Made by a program: the position numbers and the translations under genes. Of a stretch of 64,000 nucleotides of DNA, positions 58,051 to 64,000 are shown in pieces. Every line of letters starts with the position of its first letter. The stretch's first letter is position 1. This DNA is from Pogostemon cablin (taxonomy: Eukaryota; Streptophyta; Magnoliopsida; Lamiales; Lamiaceae): positions 16,981,117 to 17,045,116 of the forward strand of contig CM043009.1 in the NCBI GenBank assembly GCA_023678885.1, in the 5' to 3' direction. Under the pieces are notes generated by a model, which was not told where the DNA came from, searched no databases, and saw nothing but the letters and a program-made list of their open reading frames with translations.

Positions 58051-60194
58051 GAGCTTACATTCGTCTAGCTTGAAGACGTTAAACTTAGCGCTCGATGGGA
58101 GGCACCCCATCACTATCTTTATTGCTTTATTTTAGTGCTTTCAATAATGGTTGTGGTTTTGTTGTTTTGTATTTTGGACTTGTAGGTTGATTGTGCTCAT
58201 GGAGAAAAATGCACATTGAAGAAAAGAGAAATACTTCATGGATTCAAGTCGACATGTCTCACCACTTGTTGCAAACTTAATTCGTGACTCTTGTCTCGAG
58301 TTAAGTTTGGGGGGTGCTAGTGCATGGTGAACATAGCTTGAGTCGTGTGGATGCGGTTACTTCTCAACAAGAAGATCATCAATGGAAACTACAAGGGTAA
58401 GTCTCACCACTTTTTGCAAAATTAAGTCTCAACTCTTGTTTCGATTTAAGTTTGGGGGGAGAGTGTGTGGTGTGACTCACCACTTGAGTATGATTCTTGT
58501 AAAATTGGGCAAATTTTAAAATTTTTCTCATGAGTATTGGTTTGATTTTGGCATGATTGGTGGTGTTGAAGTGCATGATAGTCCATATTCATAATGAAAT
58601 TGTTGAACTAATGGTGTTTGTTGAGTGTTTGAGCATGAATGAGAGGTATTGGAAGCATGATGGAGCTTGGAGCTAACGCTTTCCTTACCAAATGCCTATT
58701 GAGGGAGTACTCTACACCTTATTATTTTATTACTTGAAATGAATTGATTTTGATTTGGATTGTTGTGACTAGCATGCTACTTCATTTGTTATGTTTGTGG
58801 GAGGTTTACTTTCGTAAATTAGGATTTCCTTTTCAATAAAGGTTGGGATGAATGTGTGCTTAATTTTCTTATGGATGATGGTATTTTGTGTTTTTGCATG
58901 TTTTGTGTTTTTGTTGTGTCTTGTTTGTTGAGTCCTTATTTGTATGTTGTGTGTATTTTCATTCTTGTCTTGGGATGTTTGCTGGTTTGTTTAGGGATAT
59001 CGTGAGTCATTTTTGAACGTGAGTGATGATATGTTGTGGTGATAAGTGATGACAAATTATGATTAAGAATCTTTACACTTTCAAATTGTGATATGTTTTA
59101 CTTAACTTGTTCAATTTTGAGATGAATGTGGTGTAATAAGTTCCTTAAGGTTCGAGCACAAGCTTGTGAGCATTTGAGCCTCAACCATGCATACATGGTA
59201 TTTCTTCATGAGTGGATCGGTTGTGTTTGATAAGTTAGAACTTGCTCAAGGACTATAGGAACGAGCCCGATTAGTGGAGATTAGTGAAATGATCTAAGGC
59301 CATCCTTATTATTATAGTCATTGCCATATATGTTCCTACCTTGAACACCATCCTTAGTCAACCACTTTGAGCCTATAAGCTTATTTCTTGTGAATTTAGC
59401 ACATTACAAGCCTTGATTACCCACTTAAGCCTTATATATATATCCATTATGTGAGTAATTGAGGAGATGGTGGCTAGAAAGGATTGATTGAATAATCAAA
59501 AGAAGTAAATGACATGGTAAACAAGCAAGAAAAAGAATGAAAAGAGCAACAACAAGAAGGCACATGCAATCTCAAAGTTAGAAAAGGAGCAAATCAACAT
59601 CAAAATGCTCAAGTAAACAAAATTTAAAGATAGGAAGCATGCATCAAAAGAAGCTCAATCCAAGGAAAATTAATGAATAGTGCTTGAGATTGTAAAGATA
59701 AGAAAGGAAGAAAGAAAAGTGGAGAAGCTGAGGAAATTGGTCATCTCTTTGATTACTTACACTTGTTGAGTCACTATTATCCATATCTTCCCTACCATAC
59801 CAAAGAGCCTATCATTACATCCTAATTAAAGACCTTTTTGATCATTAATTGAAACTTTGGTGGTTTGTGAATATAGTCCGCGAGCAAGCTTATAGCGAGT
59901 CGAGCCAATCGATTAATGAGTGTGATTTATCCTATTTCAAAAGAGTGTTGAGAGACATCGATATCCATTGTGAGGCTTGGACTAAAAGGGACTATATTAA
60001 CTATTACTCTCTTTTGTTAATTTCTCATGTCATGATTTTAATATTGTAGGATGACTTAGCATAGTTTGTAGTTATTATTGCTAACGATATGTTATTGCTT
60101 ATGTTCGTTTAGTCTTTTTCTAGGTGAAAATTTCTCCTTTTGATTTGTCATTTTCGTTGCTCGGGGACGAACAACACCTTAAATTTGGGGGGTT
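58051..60194 (+). other. Ath-C 3' non-coding region and polypurine tract
   Basis: 2.1 kb without a convincing ORF. Two AAGTTTGGGGGG-like purine tracts occur inside (58304-58315 and 58448-58459) besides the functional one at 60181-60192. CTCGGGGACGAACAAC at 60160-60175 precedes the tract, as in Ath-A and Ath-B. Confidence 0.75.
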
Positions 60195-61930
60195 TGATTG
60201 GCGCTATTTTCACCTAGATTTTAGTGTCTTTTTATATATGTTTTCGTATTATTTTATCTGTATTTTATGTGTTATTTGGTTGTGTTTTGTATTTTTATTA
60301 AAATGTGTGTGAATGAGCTTAAACCTAGATATGATAAGGAAGACATAGGAAAAAGCGGATGTAAATTCGTAGTTGAAACGAGGGAGAACGGGCAAAAACG
60401 GAAGAAGTAAAACAGGGCGTGCACCTACACGGGCCGTGTACGGAACACGGCCCTGTAAGAAGTGACCGTGTGCGGACGCTAGAAGCACCAACTCGGCCAT
60501 CCCTGTGGCCGAGTGCAGGACACGGACCGTGTGCAGAAACACGGGCCGTGCACCAAGCACGGCCCTGTAAGAGAGGGCCGTGCGACAACGTCAGAAAACA
60601 CAACACGGCCACCCCTGTGGCCGTGTGCTGCGCACGAGCCGTGCGCTGTCCAGAGCTCGCCGTTGACCAGAAGCCCTAGACACGACTCGGGCCGTGTTAC
60701 AGCACACGAGCCGTGTAGGTGTCAAAACTGCTGAAATTTCCAGAAACTTCTAGAAGCTTCCCAAGGGGTATAAATACCCATTTATTCAACAATTGAGGGG
60801 AGAATCCGAAATTTCACCCTTCTACATACACCTCACACACCATTTCTTCCATTTTCCATCATCATCTTCATCCATCTTCATCCATTCTTCATCCCTTCCA
60901 TTTGGGTGTTGAAGATTTCAAGAAATCAAGAGCTAGAGTTGGAGATCCATGAGTATTGAAGATTCTCTACAAGAAATTGCTAGGGAAGATTCACATCTCT
61001 TTTGATTTTCTTTTGGATCTAAGACTATGGGTATTTGTAATGAATCATTTATGTGTTTTGTTACCTTTATCATGTTAGGCTAATCCCTCTAGTGGGATTA
61101 GGAACATGAAGAGCATATTAGATTTGTATTATCATGTGGATTAAATTGGTTTTTGATTTAATTGATGTTGATTTATATTCATGGAGTTTAATTGTCTTGA
61201 TGTTGTGATGGCATGGTTTGTTATTCATAATTGATTATTGGTTTAATGGATTGTTGATCAATGAATTGATTTATGGTGATTAAATGCTATCATAATATTC
61301 ATGTATGTATTGCTTGGAGTGAGACAGAAACGACTCTCTATAGTATTAGGAAGGCATGATTAGACATCGAGTTTGGGTTTGAACGAAAAGATATTTGAAT
61401 TCGATAAGGGGTACCAATCCATTCGTTGGCCTTAGTACACAAAAAGGGAGAGTTTACTCTAACTAGTACCTAGATGGAAGGGGTTAATGTTGGGCTTTGA
61501 TCTTAAGTGCTTTTGGGAGTCTAAAATGGATCATCAACCTTTGTAACCCGAAAGGGAGCTTAGGATACAATCGTGATCACCCTTAGTCTACATCAATTAA
61601 GTTGAATTCCTTTTGCATGATAGTATGAATTGAGTATGCTTGGATGTTTCTAATCCCATGTTTTTCATCCTTGAACTTTAACACCTATCCTCTTTTATTT
61701 TCATTCATCTTCACTTGTCGTTTCTCTTATTTGCTTTTTTATTTACTTGCTACTTGCTTAAGTGGTTAATCAATCTCAAAACCCCCTATCATCTTTACAA
61801 AAACGACATGAACATGAGCTCACGTATTTTGCTAGTCCGAACTCCTTTGTGGATTGATAATTTTTCTTGGGATATACTACTACAACGATCGAGTATTCTT
61901 GCTCGTGAGTGCTACAAAAATAGGCAAATA
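60195..61930 (+). repeat. Ath-C 3' LTR
   Basis: TGATTGGCGC...AATAGGCAAATA (terminal CA changed to TA), then TSD TTTAT. Small indels relative to the 5' LTR at 60325 and at 61840. Confidence 0.93.
60769..60776 (+). promoter_or_regulatory. TATA box of Ath-C 3' LTR
   Basis: Same GGGGTATAAATACCC as in the 5' LTR. Confidence 0.65.
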
Positions 61931-61935
61931 TTTAT

Positions 61936-62200
61936 ACGTCAAAAATATTAGAATTTTAAATTTTATCTAAAATATATTTTTAATAGCTGTGACAGAATTT
62001 GTGAAGGAAATTTCCGTCACAAATTTTAATACTAAAATTTTTTGTTGGGTATGAATCGAACCCAGGTCATTCTGCATGGGTGCCTTACAGCTCAAGCCCA
62101 ACAGGTTAGACCTACTATATTTTTATTTTATTGCATTTCAGTCTATTTATAACCTTTAAGAACATATATATTCAGAGTCAGCCCCAAGAGGGTTCGCACT
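61936..62200 (+). mobile_element. CACTA element, continued right of Ath-C
   Basis: GTGACAGAATTTGTGAAGG and TTCCGTCACAAATTT at about 62008-62040 continue the TGTGACGG subterminal words of 53046-53245. A tRNA-like stretch follows. No CACTA right terminus (TTGTAGTG) was found, so the element may extend beyond the window. Confidence 0.55.
62043..62114 (-). other. tRNA-like segment
   Basis: On the minus strand, CTGTTGGGCTTGAGCTG opens and CCTGGGTTCGATTC then ATACCCAACA closes it. A TGTTGGG/CCCAACA pairing and a GGTTCGATTC T-arm-like word are visible. It does not fold as a full cloverleaf by eye and no good anticodon arm is seen, so I do not call it a tRNA gene. Confidence 0.35.
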
Positions 62201-62568
62201 TGGCCGGATGAAGAGCAGGAGCGCTTGTGCGCATGTTTTTAGGGAATTTGGCTAGATTTAGTTAGTGTTAACTTCTAACAAATATTTTATATATTCAATT
62301 ATTTTGTATTAAAATGGCATCAATCAAATTTCAATATAAATATAGTAGTAATATTCATTAATGTAAATATATTACTATGGTATCAACTAAAAAAAGTAAA
62401 AGTTGCTTGTTATATTATATTATAGTAAAATTTCATCTTATATATATTTGATACTATTATCTATATTACTTAATATATTATATTCATTTCATTCCACACT
62501 TATCTTCACACTTATTAAGTATACATATATTTATTTTCAATACTAACATAATACAATATACTATAATA
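62201..62568. other. AT-rich, nothing recognised
   Basis: No ORF or repeat except short TA-rich runs. Confidence 0.35.
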
Positions 62569-62596
62569 CTAGCATGTAACCTGCGTAGCACGCAGG
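62569..62596 (-). mobile_element. Helitron 3' terminus
   Basis: Read on the minus strand: stem CCTGCGT, loop GCT, stem ACGCAGG (62596-62580), then TTACATG and the terminal CTAG (62572-62569) followed by T. A perfect 7-bp hairpin a few bases before CTRR and a following T is the Helitron 3' signature. The body would lie to the right of 62597. The 5' TC end could not be placed. Confidence 0.65.
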
Positions 62597-63017
62597 ATTA
62601 TTTTATACATACATATATATTTCATAGTTAAATTAGAATGGTTCTTATAATTTATAAGTATATTTCAATTAAAATAATATTTAAGTGTATTAATATTTCA
62701 ATCTTATATATAAATGTGTAACAAATTTATTATCTCTTGACATATTGTTCTTATCTCTCTTTTAAAATCATAGTACTCGACTCACTTACGAATAAAAATA
62801 CTTCGATATTCTATCACATAAATAAATCTAAGTAGTATTATTTAATATATTAATTAGTAATAGAATAATTAATTAACAATACTAATTATTAACTTTATAT
62901 GATTTTACATAACTTTATAATAAATTTCATCATATTTATATAAACTTGTGTTTTTAAATATCATTCCAATATTTCTTGGAATTTAAGTTATAATTCATAA
63001 TCATCAATAATGTAGTA
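62597..63017 (-). other. AT-rich, possible Helitron body
   Basis: No ORF. The stretch follows the Helitron terminus and is non-coding, as in small non-autonomous copies; extent unknown. Confidence 0.3.
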
Positions 63018-63019
63018 TA

Positions 63020-63282
63020 CTCCCTTCGTCTCATTTTAGATGACACACTTTTCAATTTAGGTTGTCCCACAAAAGTTCGCATCTTACTAAAAAAGTAAAA
63101 AGTCAAACACAAACACCTTTCTCCATATACTTTATTTACAAAAAAACCACCCATATAACATACCTAACATATTTTATTACTTATTTATTACTAAAAAAAT
63201 ACCATAATACTCCTAAAAGTTATCAATTTTTTGAATTTTCGTGTCAAAAGAGGGGTGCAAACATTTGTAGGATGGAGGGAGT
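63020..63282 (-). mobile_element. Complete Stowaway-like MITE, 263 bp
   Basis: Plus strand CTCCCTTCGTCTCATTTTAG...TTGTAGGATGGAGGGAG, flanked by TA on both sides (63018-63019, 63283-63284). Same family as the broken copy at 52904-53045, in opposite orientation. Terminal inverted repeats of about 11 bp and no coding capacity. Confidence 0.85.
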
Positions 63283-63284
63283 AA

Positions 63285-63466
63285 ATTTAGTGTAAAATTC
63301 GACAGAACTCCCTCTAATATTTCAATAGATTTCTAAATCATGAAAACCTGTTCAAAATACTTAGTTCATCCAATGACCGCAAACGTATAGTTGTGCGAAT
63401 TAGTCAAAAGTAATAGAACAAAATAAAAAAAAGCAACAATAGTATTACAATTCAAGTAAACTATGT
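63285..63466. other. AT-rich spacer, nothing recognised
   Basis: No feature seen. Confidence 0.3.
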
Positions 63467-63835
63467 CTAGCCACAACTGCCTCCCAAACCAGAACCAGAT
63501 GCACCAGGACCCGACGGGTCAGAATCAGGAAAGAATATAGGAGTTGACATCCCCACCTTCTTGGCTAACTCAGCAACAAAGAGATGTAATCTTTTCTCCC
63601 TCTGTAACCCCTCGTCATGCTCCCTCTCTGTCCTCTCTATCATCTCCTCCAAAGTCTCGAGATGGGTGGTTAGTCGTCAACATTCAGCTGCGAGGTAGGT
63701 GTCTGAGGGGAGCCCGGAGCAGCATGTGCCTCATCCCTAAGACTGGGGCCCAAGCTCCCAGTCCCTATGATTCTACCCTTATATACCCCATCGTGCTGAA
63801 GGTAGAGAAGATCAACATTCAGGGAGCCTCGCGCG
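63467..63835 (-). pseudogene. CACTA-type plant transposase (Transposase_24-like) C-terminal fragment
   Basis: Two minus-strand pieces in different phases. The first (63835-63670) contains GRIIGTGSLGPSL, resembling the GRVYGLGSL-type motif of plant CACTA ORF proteins, and ends in a stop. The second (about 63660-63467) has a charged helix (HLETLEEMIERTEREHDEG, FVAELAKKVG) and a Gly/Ser/Pro tail, the typical end of that family. It may belong to the CACTA element that starts at 53046, but that link is only inferred. Confidence 0.5.
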
Positions 63836-64000
63836 GAGGTCTCGGATCCCCCCTCCTATGATGGTGAAGTTGCTTGTGAAGCCAATATATCACGTGATCC
63901 TATAATGGGTAACAAAAATTACATATATATTGTGCAAAGATTAGTATTTTAATCACAAAAAACATGACAATATCATTAACAGACATACGATGAGATTCCA
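63836..64000. other. Nothing recognised at the right edge
   Basis: Short AT-rich stretch; may be an intron of the transposase remnant. Confidence 0.3.

Larger units (their letters stand above)
53246..61930 (+). mobile_element. Ath-C: complete non-autonomous gypsy element (gag-protease only)
   Basis: LTRs 53246-55012 (1767 bp) and 60195-61930 (1736 bp), exact TSD TTTAT (53241-53245, 61931-61935), partial tRNA-Asp primer site 55019-55031, polypurine tract AAATTTGGGGGG at 60181-60192. The 5.2-kb interior codes for gag and protease and then has 2.1 kb of non-coding sequence. No RT, RNase H or integrase. The protein frame ends with a natural-looking stop at 58048. The 5' LTR carries a segment (about 53380-53404) missing from the 3' LTR. 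Confidence 0.93.

Noticed and set aside
58304..58459. Internal purine tracts in Ath-C as LTR starts
   Set aside because: They resemble polypurine tracts but no LTR follows; the true 3' LTR starts at 60195 with a matching TSD.
62043..62114. A functional tRNA gene
   Set aside because: The arms do not all pair and there is no clear anticodon loop; only the outer stem and T-arm word are convincing.
1..64000. CRISPR arrays, operons, bacterial insertion sequences
   Set aside because: No regular spacer-repeat array and no prokaryotic gene organisation; all repeats are explained by plant transposons.

Overview
This is a plant nuclear window, most likely from an eudicot. It is AT-rich and almost entirely transposable elements, with no intact host gene. 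The evidence for a plant is Athila-type Ty3/gypsy elements with tRNA-Asp primer sites, Ty1/copia elements with tRNA-iMet primer sites, Stowaway-like MITEs, PIF/Harbinger, CACTA and Helitron remains. The species cannot be named from the sequence. All element names here (Copia-A/B, Ath-A/B/C, LTR-1 to LTR-5) are local labels.

Layout. 1-43289 is one nest of insertions that opens off the left edge. The order, from outermost host to youngest insertion, is: a Harbinger transposon (43294-46480); LTR-2 (right part 42041-43289); LTR-1 (right part 40995-42040); Copia-A on the minus strand (right end 40994, left part 1385-7569); Ath-A on the minus strand (7570-39436, TSD GTCAT/GTCGT). Inside Ath-A lie three plus-strand insertions with exact 5-bp TSDs: solo LTR-3 (9276-10911, GCGTT), Copia-B (13489-21986, ACAGG) and Ath-B (22910-36859, GCATG). 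Another copy of the LTR-3 family (1-1384) interrupts the 3' LTR of Copia-A. To the right come a solo LTR in the Harbinger transposase (43918-45880), a solo LTR with TSD TTGTA (46595-48150), an AT-rich stretch with two probable gene fragments (49141-49907), and a tandem repeat split by another solo LTR (50439-52228). Next a Stowaway-like MITE is broken by a CACTA element, which is itself broken by Ath-C (53246-61930, TSD TTTAT). The right end has a tRNA-like segment, a Helitron 3' terminus, a complete MITE and a CACTA-type ORF fragment.

How the elements relate. Ath-B carries the full Athila set: gag, protease, RT, RNase H, integrase, then a separate ATHILA-family ORF that looks spliced. It is disabled by four stop codons and two one-base shifts. 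Ath-A and Ath-C carry gag and protease only and end in a similar short C-terminal module instead of RT and integrase, so they probably depended on an Athila-like helper. Copia-B has nearly identical LTRs but a badly decayed coding region, which suggests it was copied while already defective.

Most striking signal. A module of two GGTTCGACC boxes followed by two inverted GGTCGAACC boxes, with near-fixed spacers of 11, 9 and 2-3 nt, recurs in three places in Ath-B: the LTRs, the gag coding sequence and the pol-to-ORF spacer. In gag the same box is read in three frames and gives a repeated peptide. The other LTR families here carry their own short-palindrome arrays at similar places.
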